Positions 25,149 to 33,167 of a DNA stretch of 64,000 nt are shown one piece after another. Numbering within the stretch: position 1 is the first letter of the stretch; every line of letters starts with the position of its first letter. Below the pieces are notes generated by a model. The model saw nothing but the letters and a program-made list of their open reading frames with translations, was not told the DNA's origin and made no database searches. The position numbers and the translations under genes were made by a program. Source of the DNA: Streptomyces sp. WMMB 322 (GTDB lineage: Bacteria > Actinomycetota > Actinomycetes > Streptomycetales > Streptomycetaceae); the NCBI RefSeq assembly GCF_900090145.1, contig NZ_FMHI01000008.1:124001-188000 (forward strand), read 5' to 3'.

Positions 25149-25955
25149 TCAGCCCTCCGCCGCGGACGGCGCCGAGGTCACGACACGCAGGCCCTGGTCG
25201 GAGAATTCCCGCCGGGCGGCTTCGTCCATGGACGGGTCCGTCACGAACGTGCCGAAGACCTCCTCCCCGCCGACGCGGGCGAAGCAGCGCAGGCCCAGCT
25301 TCGAGGAGTCCGCGACGACCACGGCACGGGCCGCCCGCTCGGCCATGAGCCTGTTGGTGCTCGCCTCGGCTTCGTCGTGGACGGTGCCGCCCCACTGCGC
25401 GTCGATGCCGTTCACGCCGATGAAGGCGATGTCCAGCGTGAGCTGCCGCAGAACCATCTCGCTGTAGGGGCCGGTGAGTTCGAAGGAACGGGAATGGGCC
25501 ACACCGCCCGTCAGCACGATCCTGATCTGCGGCCGGACCGCCAACTCATTGGCGATGTTGAGGGAGTTGGTGACGATCGTCAGCCGCGCATGCGGCCCGG
25601 CCTCGGCGAACTCCGGCCGCGTGGCGAGCGACCGGGCGATCTCCGTCGTCGTCGTGCCTCCGCTCAGCCCCACGACGTCGCCCTCCTCCACCATTGATGC
25701 CGCCGTCTCGGCGACGGCGTGCTTCCGGGCGGCCTGGTGACCGTTCCTGTACCGGATCGGCAGGTCGTAGGCGACCGGGGCGAGCACGGCCCCGCCCCGG
25801 GTGCGCTTGAGCAACTGCTGCTCCGCGAGGGCGTCCATGTCGCGGCGCATGGTCGCAACCGACACCTCCAGGGATGTCGCGGCCTCCGCCACGTCGAGCC
25901 GCCCCCGCTCACTCAGCAGCTCCAGCAGGGCGTTCATCCGCTCGTGCCGTTTCAT
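25149..25955 (-). CDS. DeoR family transcriptional regulator
   Basis: 268-aa DeoR/GlpR-type repressor. The helix-turn-helix covers residues 1-57 (RLDVAEAATSLEVSVATMRRDMDALAEQQLLKRTRGGAVL). The sugar-phosphate-binding domain has GLSGGTTTTEIAR, IVTNSLNIANEL, LTGGVAHSRSFELTGP and FIGVNGID. It overlaps the aldolase gene by four bases (ATGA), so it is likely the local repressor of the SIS-aldolase set, induced by a phosphorylated sugar. Confidence 0.9.
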   Translation of the reverse strand: MKRHERMNALLELLSERGRLDVAEAATSLEVSVATMRRDMDALAEQQLLKRTRGGAVLAPVAYDLPIRYRNGHQAARKHAVAETAASMVEEGDVVGLSGGTTTTEIARSLATRPEFAEAGPHARLTIVTNSLNIANELAVRPQIRIVLTGGVAHSRSFELTGPYSEMVLRQLTLDIAFIGVNGIDAQWGGTVHDEAEASTNRLMAERAARAVVVADSSKLGLRCFARVGGEEVFGTFVTDPSMDEAARREFSDQGLRVVTSAPSAAEG

Positions 25956-26794
25956 GAAGCCGGGGCTCCCAGCATGCGCAGCAGCCGTTCGGCCTCCCGC
26001 GAGACCGCTTCCCTTGCCGGCCCCACGTACTTGCGGGAGTCGATGAGCGACTGACTCTCCGAGAGCGTCCGGCGCACCTCGCCGGTGAACACGGAGACCA
26101 GATGCGTGGAGATGTTGATCTTCGTCATGCCGGCGCCGACGGCTGCACGCAGTTCGCCGTCAGGGACCCCTGACGAACCGTGCAGCACGAGGGGCACGGG
26201 AAGCCGCTGCCGCAGGGAGCGGATCAGCTCCTTGTCGAGGACGGCCGTTCGCTCCCGCATCGCGTGGGACGAGCCGACGGCGACGGCGAGGGCGTCCACC
26301 CCCGTGGCCTCGACGAAGGCGAACGCCTGCTCGGGGTCGGTACGCGCACCGGGGGCGTGCACACCGTCCTTGCCTCCCACCTCGCCCAACTCGGCTTCGA
26401 CGTAGACCTGTTCGCGATGGCACCAGCCCGTCAGCTCCGAGGTGGTGGCCACGTTCTCCTCGTAGGGCAGAGCGGACGCGTCGATCATCACGGAGCGTAC
26501 TCCCGCCGAGACGCCCTCCCGCAGCAGCGCGGCGTCGGTGATGTGGTCCAGGTGCACGGAGACGTCGGCCTCGGATGCCTCAGCCAGGGTGAGGGTGGCA
26601 CGCAGGAGCGGCAGCAGACTCCCATGATATCGGACGCAGTTCTCGCTGATCTGGAGTATGAGCGGCACTTCCGCGCGCTCCGCCGCCGCGACCAGTGCCT
26701 CGGCGGTCTCCAGGTGCAGCACGTTGAAGGCGGGAGCGCCGAGACCCGCCGCGCGCGCCGGACCGAGGACGGCATCGGTGGAGACAAGGGGCAT
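25952..26794 (-). CDS. Class II fructose/tagatose-bisphosphate aldolase
   Basis: 280-aa zinc aldolase of the KbaY/GatY/FbaA family. HLDH at 81-84 gives the catalytic D83 and zinc ligand H84; LGEVGGKDG, the zinc-site LHGSSGVPD and the phosphate-binding GMTKINISTHL follow. Linkage to an AgaS-like isomerase and a DeoR regulator favours tagatose-1,6-bisphosphate or a similar ketose-bisphosphate over glycolytic FBP. GGAGG lies eight bases before the ATG. Confidence 0.88.
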   Translation of the reverse strand: MPLVSTDAVLGPARAAGLGAPAFNVLHLETAEALVAAAERAEVPLILQISENCVRYHGSLLPLLRATLTLAEASEADVSVHLDHITDAALLREGVSAGVRSVMIDASALPYEENVATTSELTGWCHREQVYVEAELGEVGGKDGVHAPGARTDPEQAFAFVEATGVDALAVAVGSSHAMRERTAVLDKELIRSLRQRLPVPLVLHGSSGVPDGELRAAVGAGMTKINISTHLVSVFTGEVRRTLSESQSLIDSRKYVGPAREAVSREAERLLRMLGAPAS

Positions 26795-26869
26795 GCTGCG
26801 GACCTCCGTTGAGGACGGGACAGGGCAGGGACCAAGGCCGGAAGGCAGTGATGATCAGGCAGGAGGATT

Positions 26870-26903
26870 GGCAGGTGGCAGGTGGCAGGTGGCAGGTGGC
26901 AGG
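26870..26903. repeat. Short tandem repeat, GGCAGGT x 4.9
   Basis: Nearly five perfect copies of the 7-mer GGCAGGT lie in the 242-base gap between the SIS gene and the aldolase gene. The number of copies may vary by slippage. Confidence 0.9.
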
Positions 26904-27036
26904 AACAACGGCACAGGCGCGGGCAGCGGCCGAAGAAGCGGCGGCGGGAAGCGGCGCGAGACGTAAAGGCCCGGGGGGAGCGGAGGACCGGTCCCGGGCC
27001 GGGCCGTCCGTCGGCGCTCGCCGGCCTCCAGCAGCC

Positions 27037-27933
27037 TCAGCGGGTTTCCAGCATCACCGAACGGGTCAGGCTGCGCGGCGTGTCGGGATCCAGACCGCGC
27101 TCACGGGCACGCGCCAGTGCAACGCGCTGCACCAGCACCAGCTCCGCCATCGGATCGCGCCTCCCGTGGTGCACGAACGCGGCCCCCGTGCGGGCCACTT
27201 CCTCTCCCAGCCCTTCCGGCGAAGATCCGAAAAGCCAGGTGACGCGCCCGGGGGCGGCGATGGATATGGGCCCGTGCCGGTACTCCATCGCCGGATACGA
27301 CTCGGTCCAGGACTGCGACGCCTCCCGCATCTTCAGCGACGCCTCGTGCGCCAGCCCGACGCTCCAGCCCGTGCCCAGGAACGTGAACTGCTCGGCGTCC
27401 ACCCACTCCTGCCGGACCTCGGCCGAGAGTGCCTCCTCGGCGTCCCGCACCGCCGCCGTGATGTCCTCGCCGAGATGCGTCCTGAGCAGCGCGAGCGCGC
27501 TCGTGGCGAACCGCGTCTGCACAACGGACTGTTCGTCGGCGAACGGCAGGGCGACCGTCTCGTCCGAGACGGCGGTCGCGGGGGTGTCCGGGTCGCCCAC
27601 GACGGTGACGGTGGGGATGCGTCCTCGCACCGCTTCCAGCAGACGGAGCACCTCTGTCGTGGTGCCGGAGCGGGTGACGGCCAGCAGTCGGTCGTAGCCC
27701 CGGCCGGCACCGAGCATCGCCTCCGATGCTGCGAAAGCGTCCGTCACACCCAGTCCCGCGCTCTCGCGCAGGGCGGCGTACGCCTGAGCCATGAACCAGG
27801 ACGTGCCGCACCCGACGACCGCGACCCGCTCCCCGGCGCGGGGCAGCGGAGCCCCGGCGGCCAGCTCGGCGGCCGAGTGCCACGTCCCGGGCTGGCTGCT
27901 CAACTCCCGTTCCATGTGCGTGGTTCCGCCCAT
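27037..27933 (-). CDS. SIS domain sugar isomerase/deaminase (AgaS-like)
   Basis: 298-aa protein with two SIS (phosphosugar-binding) domains. The first has VVGCGTSWFMAQAYAALRE and VTRSGTTTEVLRLLE; the second has FLGTGWSVGLAHEASLKMREA and EYRHGPIS. It resembles AgaS and the isomerase half of GlmS, acting on amino-sugar phosphates such as galactosamine-6-phosphate. GGAGAGG lies about eight bases before the chosen ATG at 27933. It is first in order, followed by the aldolase and DeoR genes. Confidence 0.85.
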   Translation of the reverse strand: MGGTTHMERELSSQPGTWHSAAELAAGAPLPRAGERVAVVGCGTSWFMAQAYAALRESAGLGVTDAFAASEAMLGAGRGYDRLLAVTRSGTTTEVLRLLEAVRGRIPTVTVVGDPDTPATAVSDETVALPFADEQSVVQTRFATSALALLRTHLGEDITAAVRDAEEALSAEVRQEWVDAEQFTFLGTGWSVGLAHEASLKMREASQSWTESYPAMEYRHGPISIAAPGRVTWLFGSSPEGLGEEVARTGAAFVHHGRRDPMAELVLVQRVALARARERGLDPDTPRSLTRSVMLETR

Positions 27934-28343
27934 CGACCCCACCTCTCCGCGCCTCCCCGGCGCCTCTCCACCCGGCTGCTCGTTTCCGGAATCCGGCTGG
28001 TCCCGTCGTTCGGGCGCTGGTCCGGAGGACCGCCGGGCACTCACGCTATTGCGCGAAGTTGCACTTTTTCACCGGTCTTCAATCAGTATCACGCAGTCGA
28101 GCCCCTGGTGCCAGGCCACGTACAGGTGAGCAGTCGTGCCCGATGTTGACGTCCTGAGTGGTTCCTCGGTGCGCTGGCCCGAAGTGCCGCCCGGGAGGCC
28201 TGTTTTCCGTGTGGTTTTCCGTGTGGCGCATGCCACGGCGCGGCCGCTGCTCCGCCTGCCGCCCGGGCTTGTGGAATGGGTGACGCGTCCTTAGCATCAC
28301 CGGTGTTACATCAGTTGTGTCAAAGTGTCAGAGGGCGGGCCAG
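27934..28343. other. Divergent promoter region between the SIS and racemase genes
   Basis: This 410-base gap has a relatively AT-rich patch at 28041-28095 (including GCACTTTTTC), a plausible promoter and operator zone for the leftward SIS operon, and a second such patch at 28290-28335 just before the rightward racemase gene. A 12-bp tandem repeat lies between them at 28203-28226. No gene is seen. Confidence 0.5.
28203..28226. repeat. 12-bp tandem duplication (TTTTCCGTGTGG x 2)
   Basis: Two perfect head-to-tail copies lie in the divergent intergenic region. They could be two binding sites for one regulator or a chance slippage product. Confidence 0.85.
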
Positions 28344-29516
28344 ATGGCAGCAGCGACGTCGTACGGCGAGGGCCCGCTCCGCGGTGTACGCGTCGTGGAA
28401 CTGGCCGGTATCGGCCCGGGACCCTTCGCGGCGATGGTGCTCGGCGACCTGGGCGCGGACGTGGTGCGCGTCGACCGTCCCGGCGGCGCCGCACTGGGAA
28501 TCGACCCCGCCGGCGACGTCACCAACCGCAACAAGCGTTCCGTGACGCTGGACCTGAAGGACGCGGACGGCCTCGCGAACGCCCTCGGCCTGGTCGAGCG
28601 CGCCGATGTCCTCATCGAGGGCAACCGGCCCGGCGTCGCCGAACGCCTCGGGATCGGCCCGGACGCCTGCCTCGCGCGCAACCCCGCCCTCGTCTACGCA
28701 CGCATGACGGGCTGGGGCCAGGACGGGCCGCTCGCGCCGCGCGCCGGTCACGACATCGGGTACATCGCCGTGACGGGTGCGCTCGGGATGACCGGTCCCG
28801 CCGAGGGCCCTCCGTACGCCGCCGCCAACCTGCTGGGGGACTACGCGGGAGGTTCGCTCTACCTGGTGATCGGTGTGCTGGCGGCCCTCCAGCACGCGCG
28901 CACCCCGGGCGGACGCGGCCAGGTCGTCGACGCCGCCATCGTCGACGGCACGAGCCACCTCACGGCCATGATCCACGGGATGCTCGCCGCCGGGGCGTGG
29001 CAGGACCGGCGGGGCGCTAATCTGCTCGACGGCGCCGCGCCCTTCTACGGCACCTACGAGACGGCCGACGGCGGTTTCATGGCCGTGGGTGCGCTGGAGC
29101 CCAGGTTCTACGGGGAGTTCACAAGGCTCCTCGGTCTCGGCGACGAGGCGCCCGGGCGCGACGATCCGGCCGCCTGGGGGGAGTTGTGCGCCGCCGTCGC
29201 GGACCGCTTCAAGACCCGCACGAGGGACGAGTGGGACGAGGTCTTCCGCGATTCGGACGCCTGCGTCGCCCCCGTGCTCTCCCTGCGGGAAGCTCCCCGG
29301 CACCCGCATCTGGCCGCCCGCGGAACCTTCGTCGAACACGCCGGAATCACCCAGCCCGCACCGGCGCCGCGCTTCTCCGCGACTCCGGCCGCGGTCTCCC
29401 GGCCGCCCGCGCTGCCCGGTGCCGACGCCGCCGATGTGGCCCGCGACTGGCAGCTGCCGGCACTCGCCGGGCCCGCCCCCTCCGACTCCGACCCCGCCAA
29501 GGACAGTGACGCATGA
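28344..29516 (+). CDS. Alpha-methylacyl-CoA racemase (CaiB/BaiF family)
   Basis: 390-aa family III CoA enzyme. GVRVVELAGIGPGPFAAMVLGDLGADVVRVDRP is the family start. The racemase pair is present: H136 in RAGHDIGY and D166 in LLGDYAGGS, matching H126 and D156 of the mycobacterial racemase; this argues for true 2-methylacyl-CoA racemisation over CoA transfer. It prepares branched acyl-CoAs for beta-oxidation. It is first of a five-gene operon and overlaps the next gene by ATGA. The ATG at 28344 was preferred to the GTG at 28317. Confidence 0.88.
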   Translation: MAAATSYGEGPLRGVRVVELAGIGPGPFAAMVLGDLGADVVRVDRPGGAALGIDPAGDVTNRNKRSVTLDLKDADGLANALGLVERADVLIEGNRPGVAERLGIGPDACLARNPALVYARMTGWGQDGPLAPRAGHDIGYIAVTGALGMTGPAEGPPYAAANLLGDYAGGSLYLVIGVLAALQHARTPGGRGQVVDAAIVDGTSHLTAMIHGMLAAGAWQDRRGANLLDGAAPFYGTYETADGGFMAVGALEPRFYGEFTRLLGLGDEAPGRDDPAAWGELCAAVADRFKTRTRDEWDEVFRDSDACVAPVLSLREAPRHPHLAARGTFVEHAGITQPAPAPRFSATPAAVSRPPALPGADAADVARDWQLPALAGPAPSDSDPAKDSDA

Positions 29517-30538
29517 AGATCGCCACGCCCCTCCAGTACGCCGACAACCCCCGCACCGCAGCCGAAGAGGTCGTGAAGCTGGAGGCCGCCGGCCTCGACG
29601 CCGTGTGGGTCGCCGAGGCGTACGGCTTCGACTCGCCCACCGTCATGGGCTACATCGCCGCCCGCACCGAGCGCATGCTCATCGGCGCGGGCATCCTCAA
29701 CGTCTACTCCCGCACCCCCGCGCTCATCGCCCAGACCGGCGCCGGCCTGGACGTCCTCTCCGAGGGGCGCGCGCTGCTGGGCCTGGGCGCCTCGGGGCCG
29801 CAGGTCGTCGAGGGCTGGCACGGCAAGGCGTACGACAAGCCGCTGGGCCGAACCCGGGAGACCGTCGAGCTGTGCCGGCGCATCTGGCGGCGCGAGGTCA
29901 TCGACCACCACGGCATCACCGACATGCCGCTGCCTCCCGAGAAGGGCGGCAAGCTGGGCAAGCCGCTGAAGTTCCTCAACCGGCCGCAGCGGGCGGAGAT
30001 CCCCCTCTACATCGCCTCCCTCGGCCCGGCGAACGTCCGGATGACCGCCGAGATCGCCGACGGCTGGCTGCCGCATCTCTTCGTCCCCGAGAAGGCCAAG
30101 CAGGTGTGGGGCACCGCGCTGGCGGAGGGAACCGCGCTGCGCGCACCGGAACGCGGTCCCCTGGAGATCTCCGCGGGCACCCTCCTGGCCATCGGTGAGG
30201 ACGCGGCGGCCGTCCGGGAGTCCGTGCGGCCCCTGATCGCCCTGTACATCGGCGGCATGGGCGCAAAGGGCAGGAACTTCTACAACGATGTGGCCCGGGC
30301 GTACGGTTATGAGGAGGCGGCCGAGAAGGTGCAGGACCTCTACCTCGCGGGAAAGAAGCGGGAGGCGGAGGCCGCGGTTCCCGCCGAGTTCTGCGAGCTG
30401 GTCTCCCTCTGCGGTCCCGAGAGCTACGTGCGTGAGCGCGTCGAGGCGTTCCGCGAGGCCGGGGTGACGATGCTCAACGTGACGCCCGTCGGGCCCGACC
30501 CGGCCGCTCTGATCGAGAAGGTCAAGAGCTGGCTCTGA
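29513..30538 (+). CDS. LLM-class F420-dependent oxidoreductase
   Basis: 341-aa luciferase-like flavin/F420 protein. It begins MKIATPLQYADNP; typical motifs are LDAVWVAEAYGFD, GAGILNVYSRTPALIAQTGAGLD and GRALLGLGASGPQVVEGWHG. It belongs to the group that includes mycobacterial Rv3520c, linked to lipid and steroid breakdown. Translationally coupled to the racemase gene. It may carry out a hydride transfer on an acyl-CoA or aldehyde intermediate; the substrate is unknown. Confidence 0.87.
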   Translation: MKIATPLQYADNPRTAAEEVVKLEAAGLDAVWVAEAYGFDSPTVMGYIAARTERMLIGAGILNVYSRTPALIAQTGAGLDVLSEGRALLGLGASGPQVVEGWHGKAYDKPLGRTRETVELCRRIWRREVIDHHGITDMPLPPEKGGKLGKPLKFLNRPQRAEIPLYIASLGPANVRMTAEIADGWLPHLFVPEKAKQVWGTALAEGTALRAPERGPLEISAGTLLAIGEDAAAVRESVRPLIALYIGGMGAKGRNFYNDVARAYGYEEAAEKVQDLYLAGKKREAEAAVPAEFCELVSLCGPESYVRERVEAFREAGVTMLNVTPVGPDPAALIEKVKSWL

Positions 30539-30656
30539 CGTAGCCGTCGTCCGGTCGGCACCGCGGTCGCCACGGGGTGTGCGACACGGCCCACGGGGTG
30601 AACAGGCGAGACGTGAAGAGCGACCACGCGAAGGCCCGAAGGGGAGCACCGACCAC

Positions 30657-31799
30657 ATGAAGCGCCAGATCTTCACCGAGGACCACGAAGCGTTCCGGCA
30701 GACCGTCCGCACCTTCCTGGCCAAGGAGGTCGAGCCGCACTACGAGCAGTGGGAGAAGGACGGCATCGTCTCCCGCGAGGCGTGGCTCGCGGCCGGGCGC
30801 CAGGGTCTGCTCGGTCTCGCCGTCCCCGAGGAGTACGGGGGCGGCGGCACCGCCGACTTCCGGTACGCCGCCGTGCTCGGCGAGGAGTTCGCCCGCGCGG
30901 GCGCCGCGGGCATCGCCCTGGGCCTGCACAACGACATCATCGGCCCGTATCTGACGTCTCTGGCGACGGACGAGCAGAAGCGCCGCTGGCTCCCCGGCTT
31001 CTGCTCCGGCGAGATCATCACCGCCATCGCCATGACGGAACCCGGCGCCGGCTCCGACCTCCAGGGCATCCGCACGACCGCGGAGGACAGGGGCGACCAC
31101 TGGGTGCTGAACGGCTCCAAGACCTTCATCTCCAACGGCATCCTCGCCGACCTGGTGATCGTCGTGGCACGTACGAAGCCCGAGGGCGGCGCGAAGGGCC
31201 TGAGCCTCCTCGTCGTCGAACGGGGCACGGAGGGGTTCGAGCGCGGCCGCAACCTCGACAAGATCGGGCAGAAGTCGCAGGACACCGCCGAGTTGTTCTT
31301 CAACGACGTGCACGTGCCGAAGGAGAACCTTCTCGGCGAACTGCACGGCGCCTTCGTCCACCTGATGACCAACCTCGCGCAGGAGCGGCTGGCCATCGCG
31401 GTCGGGGCGATCGCCGGCGCCGAGGAGATCCTCGGGCAGACGACGCGGTACGTGAAGGAGCGGGAGGCGTTCGGACGGCCGCTCGCCAGGCTCCAGCACG
31501 TGCGTTTCGAGATCGCCGAGCTCGCCACGGAGTGCGCCGTGACCCGCGCCTTCCTCGACCGCTGCATCGAGGACCACTCGAAGGGCGAGCTGGACGCCGC
31601 CCACGCGTCCATGGCCAAGTGGTGGGCGACGGAACTGCACAAGCGCGTCACCGACCGATGTCTCCAACTGCACGGCGGCTACGGCTACATGAACGAATTC
31701 CCTGTCGCCCGTGCCTACACCGACGGACGCATCCAGACGATCTACGGCGGCACGACCGAGATCATGAAAGAGATCATCGGCCGTTCGATCCTCGACTGA
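30657..31799 (+). CDS. Acyl-CoA dehydrogenase (long-chain/isovaleryl type active site)
   Basis: 380-aa FAD enzyme for the first step of beta-oxidation. Signature motifs are AMTEPGAGSDLQG (125-137) and LQLHGGYGYM. The position of the MCAD catalytic Glu is Gly (G364 in IYGGTTE), while E256 in AGAEEIL aligns with the base used by long-chain and isovaleryl-CoA dehydrogenases. This suits branched or long substrates and agrees with the upstream racemase. GAAGGGGAG lies about ten bases before the ATG at 30657. Confidence 0.92.
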   Translation: MKRQIFTEDHEAFRQTVRTFLAKEVEPHYEQWEKDGIVSREAWLAAGRQGLLGLAVPEEYGGGGTADFRYAAVLGEEFARAGAAGIALGLHNDIIGPYLTSLATDEQKRRWLPGFCSGEIITAIAMTEPGAGSDLQGIRTTAEDRGDHWVLNGSKTFISNGILADLVIVVARTKPEGGAKGLSLLVVERGTEGFERGRNLDKIGQKSQDTAELFFNDVHVPKENLLGELHGAFVHLMTNLAQERLAIAVGAIAGAEEILGQTTRYVKEREAFGRPLARLQHVRFEIAELATECAVTRAFLDRCIEDHSKGELDAAHASMAKWWATELHKRVTDRCLQLHGGYGYMNEFPVARAYTDGRIQTIYGGTTEIMKEIIGRSILD

Positions 31800-31847
31800 A
31801 CCGGCCCCGACCCGCCCGAACCGCCACGCACCGAAAGGCTGCCGATC

Positions 31848-33062
31848 TTGAGCACCGAAGCGTACATCTACGACGCGATCCGCACCCCGCGCGGCCGCGG
31901 CAAGGCCAACGGCGCCCTGCACGGGACCAAGCCCATCGACCTGGTCGTCGGCCTCATCCACGAACTGCGCCGCCGCCACCCCGCAATGGACCCGGCCGCG
32001 ATCGACGACCTCGTGCTCGGCGTCGTCAGCCCCATCGGGGACCAGGGCTCCGACATCGCCAAGACCGCGGCCATCGCCGCCGGGCTCCCCGACACCGTCG
32101 CGGGCGTCCAGGAGAACCGCTTCTGTGCCTCCGGCCTCGAAGCGGTCAACCTCGCTGCGGCGAAGGTGCGTTCGGGGTGGGAGGACCTGATCCTGGCGGG
32201 CGGCGTCGAGTCGATGTCCCGCGTGCCGATGGGCTCCGACGGCGGCGCATGGCACATGGACCCCCTGACGAGCCTGGAGACGGGCTTCGTGCCGCAGGGC
32301 ATCGGCGCCGACCTCATCGCCACCATCGAGGGCTTCTCCCGCCGTGACGTGGACGAATACGCCGTGCGCTCGCAGGAGTTGGCAACCGAGGCGTGGAAGG
32401 ACGGCCGTTTCGACCGTTCCGTCATCCCCGTGCTCGACCGCAACGGCATGACCGTCCTCGACCGTGACGAGCACATCCGTCCGGGTACGACGGCCGACTC
32501 CCTCGCCGGGCTGAAGCCGTCCTTCAAGGACATCGGCGAGATGGGCGGCTTCGACGCGGTGGCGCTGCAGAAGTACCACTGGGTGGAGGAGATCGACCAC
32601 GTCCACCACGCGGGCAACTCCTCCGGCATCGTCGACGGAAGCGCCCTCGTCGCCGTCGGCAGCGAGGAGGTCGGACAGCGCTACGGGCTGCGCCCCCGCG
32701 CGCGCATCCTCTCCGCAGCCGTCTCCGGCGCCGACCCCACCATCATGCTGACCGGGCCCGCGCCCGCCTCCCGCAAGGCCCTCGCCAAGGCCGGGCTGAC
32801 GGCGGCCGACATGGACCTGGTCGAGATGAACGAGGCGTTCGCGGCGGTGGTGCTGCGCTTCGCCCGTGACATGGAACTGCCGCTGGAGAAGGTCAACGTC
32901 AACGGTGGCGCCATCGCCATGGGCCACCCGCTGGGCGCCACGGGCGCGATGCTGCTGGGCACCCTCGTGGACGAGCTGGAGCGCCGCGACCAGCGCTACG
33001 GCCTGGTCACCCTGTGCGTCGGCGGAGGCATGGGCAGCGCCACCGTCGTCGAACGGCTCTGA
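31848..33062 (+). CDS. Acetyl-CoA C-acyltransferase (thiolase)
   Basis: 404-aa degradative thiolase that splits 3-ketoacyl-CoA. The nucleophile is C93 ([11 protein letters not shown]), with H360 in MGHPLGATG and C390 in LCVGGGMG. The start is TTG, 48 bases after the dehydrogenase stop, with a weak AAAGG site. It works with the next gene product as a trifunctional-type pair (FadJ plus thiolase). Confidence 0.93.
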   Translation: MSTEAYIYDAIRTPRGRGKANGALHGTKPIDLVVGLIHELRRRHPAMDPAAIDDLVLGVVSPIGDQGSDIAKTAAIAAGLPDTVAGVQENRFCASGLEAVNLAAAKVRSGWEDLILAGGVESMSRVPMGSDGGAWHMDPLTSLETGFVPQGIGADLIATIEGFSRRDVDEYAVRSQELATEAWKDGRFDRSVIPVLDRNGMTVLDRDEHIRPGTTADSLAGLKPSFKDIGEMGGFDAVALQKYHWVEEIDHVHHAGNSSGIVDGSALVAVGSEEVGQRYGLRPRARILSAAVSGADPTIMLTGPAPASRKALAKAGLTAADMDLVEMNEAFAAVVLRFARDMELPLEKVNVNGGAIAMGHPLGATGAMLLGTLVDELERRDQRYGLVTLCVGGGMGSATVVERL

Positions 33063-33167
33063 CTTTCCGACCGGAGACGGCCACCACCGCGGGAGCGACG
33101 GCTTCCGCGGCCGGCCGCACCGCTTCCCACCGCCATCCCGCCCTCACGTACGGAGAGAAAACCCACC

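Noticed and set aside
28041..28095. Possible DasR (dre) site near ACCGGTCTTCAATC
   Set aside because: Only one half resembles the dre consensus; the other half does not match, so it is not reported as a site.
30522..32927. 801-codon minus-strand open frame
   Set aside because: Antisense to the acyl-CoA dehydrogenase and thiolase genes, both of which have complete active sites.
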